Origin: Legionella sp. W10-070
Lineage (GTDB): Bacteria > Pseudomonadota > Gammaproteobacteria > Legionellales > Legionellaceae
Direction of reading: 5' to 3'
Length of the DNA stretch: 37,412 bases
NCBI RefSeq assembly: GCF_900640175.1
Contig: NZ_CAAAJC010000025.1
Coordinates: 1-37,412, forward strand
In this document: positions 8,379 to 16,827 of the stretch, in pieces
Numbering within the stretch: the first letter of the stretch is position 1
Layout of the letters: every line of letters begins with the position of its first letter
Program-made: the position numbers and the translations under genes
Notes under the pieces: model-generated
What the model was told of the DNA's origin: nothing
Database searches by the model: none
The model's input: the letters and a program-made list of their open reading frames with translations, nothing else

Positions 8379-9845
8379 TTATTCACTTTTCCCGGGCGCT
8401 GATATGGATGGGCTAGAAATTTCGTTCACGGAACCCAACGTTTTAAAAATCTGATCGAACATCTTGTCTGTCGTTGTTTTATGATTTGGACTGAAGAAAG
8501 CATGTATTTTGTTACGTTGATGTTTGATTACAGCCTCATTTTCTTGGTAATAGTTCTTGACTTGAGTCCTTAAATCATCCAACGATGACTTTTCTTTCTT
8601 AATGATGTCTTCTAATGAAGAGATTGTATCTTTTTTTGCTTTGTTTGTTTCTATTAATCCTATTTTGTGAAATAGATTTTCACGGCTTGCGACATTGTCT
8701 TGATGAAATTTATTGATAATACCCAATACAGCTGTTTTGATTTCACCTAATATGAGATCTAACCTGCCTTCAGGTGAGTAATGAAACATAACTTTCTTAA
8801 AAGCATTTCTGATTTTCTCTTCAGGTAAGCCAGTTGGCAGCATCTTCTTGAAAGTCTCAAGAAGTATTTCTATAGCAATCAAAGACGAGACTGTGGATTC
8901 TGTTTGATGAAATCCCTGCGCAAATACTGAAAAATTCGTCGTGGCTTCTTTAATTGCACGGTTTCTTAATATTTTTTCTGCTATTGCCGCACGTTGATCA
9001 GGGTTGACATGTATTGGAAGCAAGACTTCCACAAGCGTGAAATTATCGTCTAGCGCGCTCAGTAAGGTTTTAACTACAACATTTTTATTGCTTAAATTAT
9101 TCGGTACATCAAATAATTCGGGTGTGCCGCTTAAGTATAATGCTTTATTTAATATGCATGGGTTTCCTGACAAGGCGGCATAGTGGGCGATGGTTAGGCC
9201 ATAGTTATCTATTCTGGTTAACAATTCCGGCCGGTTATCCGCTACCCATTGAAGAGCCTTAATGTTTCCTGACAGGGCGGCATAGTGGGCGATGGTTAGG
9301 CCATCTTTATCTATTCTGGTTAACAATTCCGGCCGGTTATCCGCTACCCATTGAAGGGCCTTAATGTTTCCTGACAGGGCGGCATAGTGGGCGATGGTTC
9401 GGCCATAGTTATCTTTCTCGGTTAACAATCCAGGCCGGTTATCCGCCACCCATTGAAGGGCCTTATGGCTTCCTGACCAGGCGGCGTAGTGGGCGATGGT
9501 TAGGCCATAGTTATCTTTCTTGGTTAACAATCCAGGCCGGTTATCCGCCACCCATTGAAGGGCCTCAGGGTTTCCTGACAGGGCGGCATAGTGTGAGAAA
9601 GTAGAGCCCCAATTGTCTTGTTGTGTTGAGCTCAGGTTAATACTGTTCATTTTCCCAGTTAAGACCTGTAATTGCCAGGGAGCATCAATTATCAAACGGG
9701 GGCTTGCCATTCGCATCAGGGGTTTTAACTGATTAAATAATCGCTTGTAAAACTCCTCTGGAATATTTGCCTGGTCTATTAAATCAGAAGGAATGCCTAA
9801 AGAGACCAGGTTTGTATAATCAGTAGTATTGTTAGGAATTGTCAT
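8379..9845 (-). CDS. Ankyrin-repeat protein, effector-like
   Basis: About 488 residues. After a 70-residue N-terminal region come five near-identical 34-residue ankyrin repeats with the consensus DNYGLTIAHYAALSG followed by KALQWVADNRP. The C-terminal half has no recognised domain but includes a charged coiled-coil stretch (SSLEDIIKKEKSSLDDL). Ankyrin repeats bind proteins and are frequent in Legionella Icm/Dot substrates that manipulate the host; that role is inferred. I chose ATG 9845 because the open frame upstream runs to 9947, inside the IS6 element. That IS ends only 89 bp before the start and may have replaced or supplied the promoter. The tail ends in Ser/Gly/Glu residues, as many Icm/Dot substrates do. 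Confidence 0.85.
   Translation of the reverse strand: MTIPNNTTDYTNLVSLGIPSDLIDQANIPEEFYKRLFNQLKPLMRMASPRLIIDAPWQLQVLTGKMNSINLSSTQQDNWGSTFSHYAALSGNPEALQWVADNRPGLLTKKDNYGLTIAHYAAWSGSHKALQWVADNRPGLLTEKDNYGRTIAHYAALSGNIKALQWVADNRPELLTRIDKDGLTIAHYAALSGNIKALQWVADNRPELLTRIDNYGLTIAHYAALSGNPCILNKALYLSGTPELFDVPNNLSNKNVVVKTLLSALDDNFTLVEVLLPIHVNPDQRAAIAEKILRNRAIKEATTNFSVFAQGFHQTESTVSSLIAIEILLETFKKMLPTGLPEEKIRNAFKKVMFHYSPEGRLDLILGEIKTAVLGIINKFHQDNVASRENLFHKIGLIETNKAKKDTISSLEDIIKKEKSSLDDLRTQVKNYYQENEAVIKHQRNKIHAFFSPNHKTTTDKMFDQIFKTLGSVNEISSPSISAPGKSE
9160..9617 (-). repeat. 102-bp tandem repeats encoding ankyrin units
   Basis: Four and a half copies of a 102-bp unit, highly similar at DNA level, each encoding one 34-residue ankyrin repeat. 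Low divergence implies recent tandem duplication or gene conversion, so copy number may vary between strains. Confidence 0.9.
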
Positions 9846-9934
9846 TAGTTTAAATAAATAATGGATGATTGATAAATCATTGTACAATGTATTGCTTAAG
9901 ATAATCTTAGCGTAAAAGAAAAGGTTCTTTCGCA

Positions 9935-10753
9935 GGCTCTGTCGCAAAAACCATTAGAGACGCAAGAGGGATTTATTTTGGGCACAACTATGCAGCGAGT
10001 CCAAAGAACTGTTCAAAAATAGTTTGATTGGCAGATTGGTTATGCTGCCCTTTACGTAACATAATAATGCAATTCAATGCCGGCTAATCTTGCATCCGCT
10101 GAGTGAAAGGCCTTGAATCCCTTCATTGACCTGGTGATTTTCTTAATGAATCGATGGTCTTGTTCCACGATGTTATTGAGGTATTTGATTTGTCTCACCG
10201 TGAGCTGGATGAAAAGACCGCCCAACATAAACAACAGCGCCAAGTGTAAATTAATGGTATCAATTCCGGCTTTATTAGCAACACTTTCATCCATAGTGAT
10301 TGCATCTGGAGTACCACTTGAGCCAAGCGCTTTCTCAAAAAATACTCTGGCTGCGGGTTCGTCACAGTATTCTGACAGCATGAAATCAACTGTATTTCCT
10401 TCTTTATCAACAGCCCGATACAAATAGACCCATTCGCCTTTTACTTTAATATAGGTCTCATCTATGCGCCATGAAACACAACAGGACGCTTATGACGTTT
10501 GCGAAATACCTGTTCCAGCAAGGGTGCATACCTAATTACCCAACGATTGATGGTAGAGTGGTCCACCTTGAGTCCACGCTCCAAAGCCAACTCTTTAACG
10601 TCACGATAACTCAATGAGTAGGCCAGGTACCCTCTGACCAGCATCAAAATAATATCCTGCTTAAAATAGCGCCACTTAAAACTAATCATCGTTGACCATT
10701 CACATGAAAAACGACAGATCTTACTTTGTCCAAGAACTTTTTGCGACAAAACC
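9935..10753 (-). mobile_element. IS6-family insertion sequence, copy B, decayed
   Basis: 819 bp with ends GGCTCTGTCGCAAAAA (9935) and the complement of GGTTTTGTCGCAAAAA (ending 10753). It is almost the same length as copy A at 2810-3629 but in the opposite orientation and diverged. Immediately outside the left end, GGTTCTTTCGCA (9923-9934) looks like one more IS6 terminus. No target duplication is seen. It ends 53 bp beyond the stop of the TALE-like gene. Confidence 0.9.
9988..10689 (-). pseudogene. IS6-family transposase, frameshifted
   Basis: Homologous along its length to the intact transposase at 2875-3576. The N-terminal part runs MISFKWRYFKQD to RHKRPVVF, where a one-base deletion relative to the intact copy shifts the frame just before the first catalytic Asp (RIDETYIKVKG). 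The middle part retains TMDESVANKAGI and NIVEQDHRF. A one-base insertion after ELH shifts the frame again, and the original end (GQHNQSANQTIFEQFFGLAA) is legible in the third frame. Non-functional. Confidence 0.92.
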
Positions 10754-10805
10754 TCCGTTGATAACGCTGTTAACCATGTACTTTGCTGATCGCTTACGAT
10801 CATGA

Positions 10806-13703
10806 CTATGGTTTGGTATTCGTATACTCTATTAAATTCTCGTCATTCGACACAGATTCTTGTCTAGACTGAAAAAAATTATTGCAATTGCTCCAAAAAT
10901 TATTTCTTGTGTCTAAGCTTGTCTCTTTAATGAAACTTGTATTTGGGTTTGGTTTTGAAGTAGTGTATGGTGCGGGATCATGCACCTCATTTCCAAAAAA
11001 TGGCTGAAATAGCTGCGATTCTAATATAGAGTATTCGTCGAGCTGTGGGTTGAAATGTCCATATTCTGAATCATTTTCTAAGCTTAAGTCGGTAATTTCT
11101 TGCTGATATTGACTTTCTGCATTTTTTGAAGAAAACTCCATGAAATTGAATCGAGTTTGCACTTTCTCATCATCTATCTCGAAAGCCATCTGATTTTTTT
11201 CTCTTGTGTTCACAGTATCCTCAGTAGACAAATATTGCTGTGATGAGATTTGCAATTCAGATAAGATTTCATCTGATAACTCAATGATATTAGATTCATT
11301 AATAATCTGAGAAAGATTATAAGGTGAGCTTTCCAGGTTTTCTTGACAACATAAAGATATGTAATCCGGGTAAGCCTCCTGATTCAGTTTATTTCGAGAA
11401 GACCTTGAGTCCTTGACTATATTACTTTGATTGTTATCAACCTCATTTGCGTCAGCGACTAAATCTGTAGTATATAAATCTTGGTTGTTGTCATCACCGT
11501 CAAATGCAACATTTCTTGGAAATGAATTAACAAAATCGTAAATCACATCATTCTCTGTTTCGTCTAGAAAGCTCTGCTGAGTATTACCTGTATTGGCAGC
11601 TTCGGAGAAACTATTTGTGTTGGCTATGAGATTTTGCGGACTGTAAGTGAAGACCTCTATCGCAGGAGGCAGGCTTGAGTTTCTTTCTTGGTTGTTAACG
11701 GTTTGATTAAGCCGGGTATCTAAACTGGAAACTGATTTATCAATGTTTCCTTCATCCTGAAACTCAAATAACTCACTTGCATTTGTGAAAGGGTAGGAAG
11801 TGTAGTCGTGGCTTGTTTGGTGTCTATTGTCAACTTCAAGCGCCAGTTCTATCGTGGCAGTCATTTGTTTCTCAGTTTGAACTTTTCTTCGTTTGTTTTT
11901 ATTTTGGGGTTGAGTAACATCCATTGTGCGTTTGGCATGCTCTGCCTCTACCTCTACCTCTACCTCTACCTCTACCTCTACCTCTACCTCTACCTCTACC
12001 TCTACTTCAAGCTCAGGATCAATTACAATTGATTCTTGGACTATTTCTAAATCTTCAAGCAAAAAAGTCAGATCTGAGACTTGTATGCGGATCTGATCGG
12101 GCAGGTGTAAGTCAGTAACATTTAAACTGGTCATCAATTTATTAGTGGCTAAGTCGTAAAGTTTTTTTCTACCTTGTTTATTACTAAACTCGGATACGAT
12201 TAGATCGTTATCATCAATGAGTTCTGCTAACTTAAGCACAGAGTCCAGGTTTTTCGAGCCGCCAATATGGGATACCATCTTGACGATCTGATTCGAGTCA
12301 AAACCAAGCTTATCAAGGGCCTCAACATTATTTTTTACCGCATCCAGGTTTCTCGAGCCGCCAATATGGGATACCATCTTGACGATTTGTTCTGGATTAA
12401 ATTCAAGGGCCTTAAGGATATCAGCATTATTTTTTACCGCATCGAGGTTTCTCGAGCCGCCACCATGGGATACCATCTTGACGATCTGATTCGAGTCAAA
12501 ACCAAGCTTATCAAGGGCCTCAAGATTATTTTTTACCGCATCGAGGTTTCTCGAGCCGCCACCATGGGATACCATCTTGACGATCTGATTCGAGTCAAAA
12601 CCAAGCTTATCAAGGGCCTCAAGATTATTTTTTACCGCATCGAGGTTTTTCGAGCCGCCATCATGGGATACCATCTTGACGATTTGTTCTGGATTAAAAT
12701 CAAGGGCCTTAAGGATCTCAAGATTATTTTTTACCGCATCGAGGTTTTTCGAGCCGCCATCATGGGATACCATCTTGACGATTTGTTCTGGATTAAAATC
12801 AAGGGCCTTAAGGATCTCAACATTATTTTTTACCGCATCGAGGTTTCTCGAGCCGCCATCATGGGATACCATCTTGACGATTTGTTCTGGATTAAAATCA
12901 AGGGCCTTAAGGATCTCAACATTATTTTTTACCGCATCCAGGTTTTTCGAGCCGCCAATATGGGATACCATCTTGACGATCTGATTCGAGTCAAAACCAA
13001 GCTTATCAAGGGCCTCAAGATTATTTTTTATCGCATCGAGGTTTTTCGAGCCGCCACCATGGGATACCATCTTGACGATCTGATTCGAGTCAAAACCAAG
13101 CTTATCAAGGGCCTCAGCATTATTTTTTACCGCATCGAGGTTTTTCGAGCCGCCACCATGGGATACCATCTTGACGATCTGATTCGAGTCAAACCCAAGC
13201 TTATCAAGGGCCTCAAGATTATTTTTTACCGCATCGAGGTTTTTCGAGCCGCCACCATGGGATACCATCTTGACGATCTGATTCGAGTCAAACCCAAGCT
13301 TATCAAGGGCCTCAACATTATTTTTTACCGCATCGAGGTTTCTCGAGCCGCCATCATGGGATACCATCTTGACGATTTGTTCTGGATTAAATTTAAGGGT
13401 CTTAAGGAGCTTAAAATTATTCTTTATAGATTCTAGATTTTTAGAACCTCCTCCTTTTCTGGCAATATTGGTAATTTGATCGTGGGTGAGTTTAATTTCA
13501 TCGACTAGTATTTCATGTAACTCTAAAAGTTTAAGGTAAGATCTTCTATAAGATTTGCGTATGACTATCTTTTCAATCTGATACTCCTCATATCCGCGCG
13601 TTGAGAGCTCTTTTTTAGCTTTATCATATTCTTCAACTTTGATATTGTATTTCGCAAGATTTTCCAGTGAATATTTGCTTTTTTTACTAGTCGTATTGGT
13701 CAT
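10806..13703 (-). CDS. TALE-like modular DNA-binding protein with NLS and acidic tail
   Basis: 965 residues. Residues 1-71 are helical and may hold a degenerate repeat -1. Residues 72-104 form a cryptic repeat 0 (IARKGGGSKNLES). Residues 105-500 are 12 repeats of 33 residues, the last one partial, with core IVKMVSHxGGSxNLDAVKNN. They align without gaps to TALE repeats (VVAIASxxGGKQALETVQ), which wrap DNA and use residue 13 to choose one base. Residues 12-13 run HD HG HG HG HI HD HD HD HG HG HI HI. A Glu-Val tract (about 567-588) and a bipartite nuclear signal (591-608) follow. The last 350 residues are rich in Asp, Glu, Asn, Ser and aromatics, resembling a transcription activation domain. I infer a host-nucleus transcription factor, probably translocated. 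No strong ribosome site is visible at ATG 13703. Related proteins are known from Xanthomonas, Ralstonia and Burkholderia rhizoxinica. Confidence 0.92.
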   Translation of the reverse strand: MTNTTSKKSKYSLENLAKYNIKVEEYDKAKKELSTRGYEEYQIEKIVIRKSYRRSYLKLLELHEILVDEIKLTHDQITNIARKGGGSKNLESIKNNFKLLKTLKFNPEQIVKMVSHDGGSRNLDAVKNNVEALDKLGFDSNQIVKMVSHGGGSKNLDAVKNNLEALDKLGFDSNQIVKMVSHGGGSKNLDAVKNNAEALDKLGFDSNQIVKMVSHGGGSKNLDAIKNNLEALDKLGFDSNQIVKMVSHIGGSKNLDAVKNNVEILKALDFNPEQIVKMVSHDGGSRNLDAVKNNVEILKALDFNPEQIVKMVSHDGGSKNLDAVKNNLEILKALDFNPEQIVKMVSHDGGSKNLDAVKNNLEALDKLGFDSNQIVKMVSHGGGSRNLDAVKNNLEALDKLGFDSNQIVKMVSHGGGSRNLDAVKNNADILKALEFNPEQIVKMVSHIGGSRNLDAVKNNVEALDKLGFDSNQIVKMVSHIGGSKNLDSVLKLAELIDDNDLIVSEFSNKQGRKKLYDLATNKLMTSLNVTDLHLPDQIRIQVSDLTFLLEDLEIVQESIVIDPELEVEVEVEVEVEVEVEVEVEVEAEHAKRTMDVTQPQNKNKRRKVQTEKQMTATIELALEVDNRHQTSHDYTSYPFTNASELFEFQDEGNIDKSVSSLDTRLNQTVNNQERNSSLPPAIEVFTYSPQNLIANTNSFSEAANTGNTQQSFLDETENDVIYDFVNSFPRNVAFDGDDNNQDLYTTDLVADANEVDNNQSNIVKDSRSSRNKLNQEAYPDYISLCCQENLESSPYNLSQIINESNIIELSDEILSELQISSQQYLSTEDTVNTREKNQMAFEIDDEKVQTRFNFMEFSSKNAESQYQQEITDLSLENDSEYGHFNPQLDEYSILESQLFQPFFGNEVHDPAPYTTSKPNPNTSFIKETSLDTRNNFWSNCNNFFQSRQESVSNDENLIEYTNTKP
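11880..11933 (-). other. Predicted bipartite nuclear localisation signal in the TALE-like protein
   Basis: Residues 591-608 read KRTMDVTQPQNKNKRRKV: a KR pair, a spacer of about ten residues and a KRRK cluster. This fits the classical importin-alpha bipartite pattern. Such a signal has no use inside a bacterium, so it argues for action in a eukaryotic nucleus. Confidence 0.75.
11941..12006 (-). repeat. In-frame hexanucleotide repeat (GAGGTA)n coding Glu-Val
   Basis: On the plus strand this is TCTACC repeated nine times, flanked by the one-base variants TCTGCC and TCTACT. It encodes an alternating Glu-Val tract between the repeat domain and the nuclear signal. The unit is six bases, so gain or loss keeps the frame and only changes linker length. 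Confidence 0.95.
12206..13490 (-). repeat. Tandem 99-bp repeats encoding the TALE-like DNA-binding array
   Basis: Twelve 99-bp units plus a divergent first unit (repeat 0). The codon for residue 13 is GAT, GGT or ATT in otherwise nearly identical sequence. Two subtypes exist, beginning FNPEQ or FDSNQ. The near-identity predicts recombination within the array and difficulty in short-read assembly. Confidence 0.95.
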
Positions 13704-13914
13704 AATTGCTATCAGAATTAAAGATAATTTTCTAAATTATATAAAGTGTTTATTAAAAGAATATTAACACAATGAAATTTCCAACAAACCCTACTTTTTG
13801 GCCCGTACTGCATCCTTTTGACTACCTTTACATGTCTAAAAGTAGCCCCTTTAATGATTGTCCATGTAGTACTAAATTCCATTGAAATCGATTTATGATA
13901 GAATTTGAACCTTA

Positions 13915-15126
13915 TTAAGTTAAGTGTGGATTGTCATCCTCTTTAGAGGATGGTTCTTCTTCTCTTAATTCGGATAACATTTGTTTAGCCTTGTCGTAAA
14001 AAAGCTGGGTTGTCTCTCCTCTTTTATTAAAAAGTCCATGATCTTTTCTTAAAGCTGATTCATTCACTATTTTATCCACATTTTTTAACGCATCATCCCA
14101 ATCAATGTGTCCCCTTTGAGCTTCATCAATTTTCTGTAAGATTTCATTCATCCCCTTTGGGATAGTGTTTTTTTGTCCGGTGACTTTATCAGTAATGCTA
14201 ACTCCACCGAAAACACCAATGTCCCATTTGGTGTCCAATATCAGATATTGAATGCCTTGAAGAACTGATCTGGATGCGTCCATCTTTTCTATTTTATCGC
14301 GAAACTCTTTAAGCGAAGTACTCCACGCCGGCTCGTTTTCTATAATAGCTTTAAATTCGTCATATTTTTTCGTTGTCCTCTCTTGTCCTGTAGCAGCATT
14401 TTTTTTAAATCTATCGTCTTTGACAATTATTTTTTGTTGCCATGTAGTGACTTCTTTCAGGTTATCTAATTGAAAAAGCAAGAGTTGCTTTTTAAAGTCG
14501 TTTTTTACTACAGAATTGTCTTTTGAACTCCCAATTGCTTTGTAAATTTTGTCCGCAGGAATAGTGCGAAGAAGTGCTTCATAAAGATAGGCATTATCTT
14601 CTACAGTGTCGGGTTTGGCTTTTCTGCGAGCATGAATGAATACATGACATGCCGCTTCGGTAGAGGCTCTATAATTGTCATTATCATCAATAAAAATAAT
14701 ATCTTCAGGTTTTACCTTAAACTCATCCTGATAAGCTTTTAACAGTTTGTTCTTTGAATTATTTGTTTCTTCATTTTGTAGTCCCGCACCAATTTTTCGG
14801 GCAATCTCTTCTTTAAGATACGGTCTTTTTTTTCCGAAAATATAATCAAGACCTTGATACATGGATTGAATATATTTTCCATAATTCTTATCATCGTCTT
14901 TCATTTGAATTCGTTGCGAACCTATTACTGATACAATGCCATTCTTATCTAGAGCTTCGAGCGTTAATTTTACAAAAGGCTTGTTTGCTACAACGAAATC
15001 AACAGGATCTTCACCTGTCCTTGACATTTCACTTCGAGTTGAGGGCATATAACAATCATCATTGGATTTTGATTTCCCAAAATTTATTGGTCCATCAATA
15101 TCCCATACTACAAGTTTCAGGCCCAT
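13915..15126 (-). CDS. HAD-superfamily-like protein, effector-like
   Basis: 403 residues. The start MGLKLVVWDIDGPIN carries the HAD motif I DxD (Asp9, Asp11), nucleophile and acid of phosphotransfer. VSVIGSQ (about 65-71) fits motif II with Ser70. IIFIDDNDNY (143-152) fits the acidic motif with Asp147-Asp148 for magnesium. Residues 1-190 therefore form a plausible HAD phosphatase-like domain. The C-terminal 200 residues are charged and of unknown fold. Substrate cannot be guessed. A second HAD-like protein lies at 33902-34918; the two share the layout but little sequence. It is upstream of, and co-oriented with, the TALE-like gene, separated by 211 bp, so co-transcription is possible but not shown. 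Confidence 0.75.
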   Translation of the reverse strand: MGLKLVVWDIDGPINFGKSKSNDDCYMPSTRSEMSRTGEDPVDFVVANKPFVKLTLEALDKNGIVSVIGSQRIQMKDDDKNYGKYIQSMYQGLDYIFGKKRPYLKEEIARKIGAGLQNEETNNSKNKLLKAYQDEFKVKPEDIIFIDDNDNYRASTEAACHVFIHARRKAKPDTVEDNAYLYEALLRTIPADKIYKAIGSSKDNSVVKNDFKKQLLLFQLDNLKEVTTWQQKIIVKDDRFKKNAATGQERTTKKYDEFKAIIENEPAWSTSLKEFRDKIEKMDASRSVLQGIQYLILDTKWDIGVFGGVSITDKVTGQKNTIPKGMNEILQKIDEAQRGHIDWDDALKNVDKIVNESALRKDHGLFNKRGETTQLFYDKAKQMLSELREEEPSSKEDDNPHLT

Positions 15127-15320
15127 ACATTACTCCATAAATAGAAAAAAATTGAATATATGTATTATCTTAGCTTAAACGCCTTAAAATAATATTAACG
15201 TCAGTGAAATATCGTTTGGTTAAAATTCATGCATTAGAAAAATAGGCATTCGGCAAGGATTTATCAAGACGGGTCCCGGTCAAGTCCCAAGTGCTGTAAA
15301 TTTCCATCAGATTCAGCCCA

Positions 15321-16306
15321 TTGGGGATAGATAAGATTTCCCACCCCTTGGATGTTCATTTTGACACCAATTCCTTATCCGCCTGGTTGTCCTTTTATTA
15401 TCAGGTTCATGTCAGAGGAACCCCTCTAAAAACAGAACAAGCCAAACAAAAGGATTTGAATAAGTTCTTAAATTTCTTTCAAATGGAAGTGGGTCATGAC
15501 CAGGTTGATAATTGGACACACTGGCAGTAAGCAAACAATTTCAACGCTCATTGTCTAATACTATCTCAGAGAAAACTGGGAAACCCTACAAGGCCACCTC
15601 AATTAACTGCACCATGGCAACTATTCGTCATGCGGGTCGGTGGCTTCATCACCAAAGGCCATTAATTGCAGGTGATCCTTTAGTGGGTGTTAAGGATTTA
15701 CAAACAGATGCGCCAGAATGGAATGGCCTTACCTCCAAACAGCTCATGCGGTTAAAATCTGCCTGTGAGCAGCGTGCCAGAATCTGTACCCGAAAAAATC
15801 AAAACGCTTTACTGGAAACAGCCATTTTTTATGTTTTATTAGGAACAGGATTACGCGAATCGGAGTTGGTCTCCCTGAATGTGGAGCAATATCACTCGAA
15901 AGGGCTTCATTCAGTTGTTCGCCACAAAAGTAAGCGCGTTACTAATAAAGTACCTTTGCCGCTGGAAGCAAGAGAACATCTTGATAAATATTTAGAAACC
16001 CGTGCTACTGAACCAGATGAACCTTTATTTGTAAACAGGGCAGGGAACCGAATCAATACCCGCAACATTTATCGAATTTGTCAGCGTGTTTTAAAGCAGG
16101 TCTCTGCACTTGCGTCAGGGAATGAACAGTTTGACTTTACGCCTCATAAACTAAGACATACTTTCTTGAAGAAAGTGACAGATAAGCATGGTGTTCATTT
16201 TGCACAAGAGCTAAGTGGGAATGTGTCCATTAAGGAAATTTTTAGGTATGCCAAACCCAGTCAAGAAGAGATGCATTCAACAATCGAGGCCCTATTTGAT
16301 AGTTAA
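15321..16306 (+). pseudogene. Tyrosine recombinase (phage-type integrase), frameshifted
   Basis: The N-terminal SAM-like DNA-binding part (15321-15530, TTG start) ends in VDNWTHWQ and a stop. The rest continues in another frame from about 15512 as AVSKQFQRSLSNTISEKTGK to the end. Catalytic residues visible in the second part are the first Arg in GTGLRESELVSL, the beta-hairpin Lys in KSKRVTNKVPLP, HKLRHTF for His-x-x-Arg, and Tyr in IFRYAKPS. The usual third His (LGH) is replaced in ELSGNVSI. Such enzymes integrate or excise mobile DNA. One base change would restore the full protein, so it is recently broken or a sequencing error. Its position beside the effector block suggests it once moved an island. 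Confidence 0.85.
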
Positions 16307-16424
16307 GCGACTATGTTTTTAGGTAAAAGAAGAGGTTTTATATGGATTAACCTTATCTTTTAAACCAACAGATTAATAATTATAAGCATATGATATATGT
16401 AGAGTAATTTTTTTAAATATAATC

Positions 16425-16715
16425 ATGGACAGATTGACAAGACTTCGAAGAGTAGGACTTCTATGCTGCCATTTTTCAAGAAATTTATCTTATTATAGAG
16501 GCGGATTGCATGACCAAAAACAATCAAAAGTCAAAGACCAGTTTTTGGAAACTATACAGAGTAATTTTTTAGATATTTCTATAATGGAATGGATGAAATT
16601 ATTTGGAAATCACAGTGATGCTCACCATTGGAAAAAAATTGCAGGTGATCCATTAGATGGGTGCGGTAATCTGGAACAAAAATCAGGAAAAATAAGAGCT
16701 ATTCCTGGAGGTTAG
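16425..16715 (+). CDS. Small hypothetical protein, probably truncated
   Basis: 96 residues starting MDRLTRLRRVGLLCCHFSRN. I do not recognise a named family. The N-terminal 75 residues look like a conserved helical start (LDISIMEWMKLFGNHSDAHHWKKI) of a longer protein; HEPN-type proteins come to mind, but weakly. The tail IAGDPLDGCGNLEQ is odd. Its DNA at 16638-16663 closely matches 15664-15689 in the integrase gene, so the original C-terminus may have been replaced. Probably a fragment. Confidence 0.4.
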   Translation: MDRLTRLRRVGLLCCHFSRNLSYYRGGLHDQKQSKVKDQFLETIQSNFLDISIMEWMKLFGNHSDAHHWKKIAGDPLDGCGNLEQKSGKIRAIPGG

Positions 16716-16827
16716 TTAACGACTTACAATCTCTCAGAGTGGCTTATACACAAGACCATATGTTGGTTTCATCGGATTCTCACCGACTCATCAGTTGTGT
16801 TTAATCATGTGTAAAGCGGTCTCAGGT

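Noticed and set aside
2810-10753. Composite transposon bounded by two IS6 copies
   Set aside because: The copies are in opposite orientation, one is heavily diverged and decayed, and no outer 8-bp duplication is seen.
11924-12118. Plus-strand Leu-Pro repeat frame
   Set aside because: A shadow of the GAGGTA microsatellite in another frame.
12267-13436. Long open frame on the plus strand, 389 residues of repeats
   Set aside because: It is the antisense shadow of the TALE-like repeats; periodic sequence keeps the opposite frame open. The minus frame has the family match, the nuclear signal and the long unique tail.
12206-13490. CRISPR-like regular repeats
   Set aside because: The 99-bp units are contiguous, in frame and coding; there are no unique spacers.
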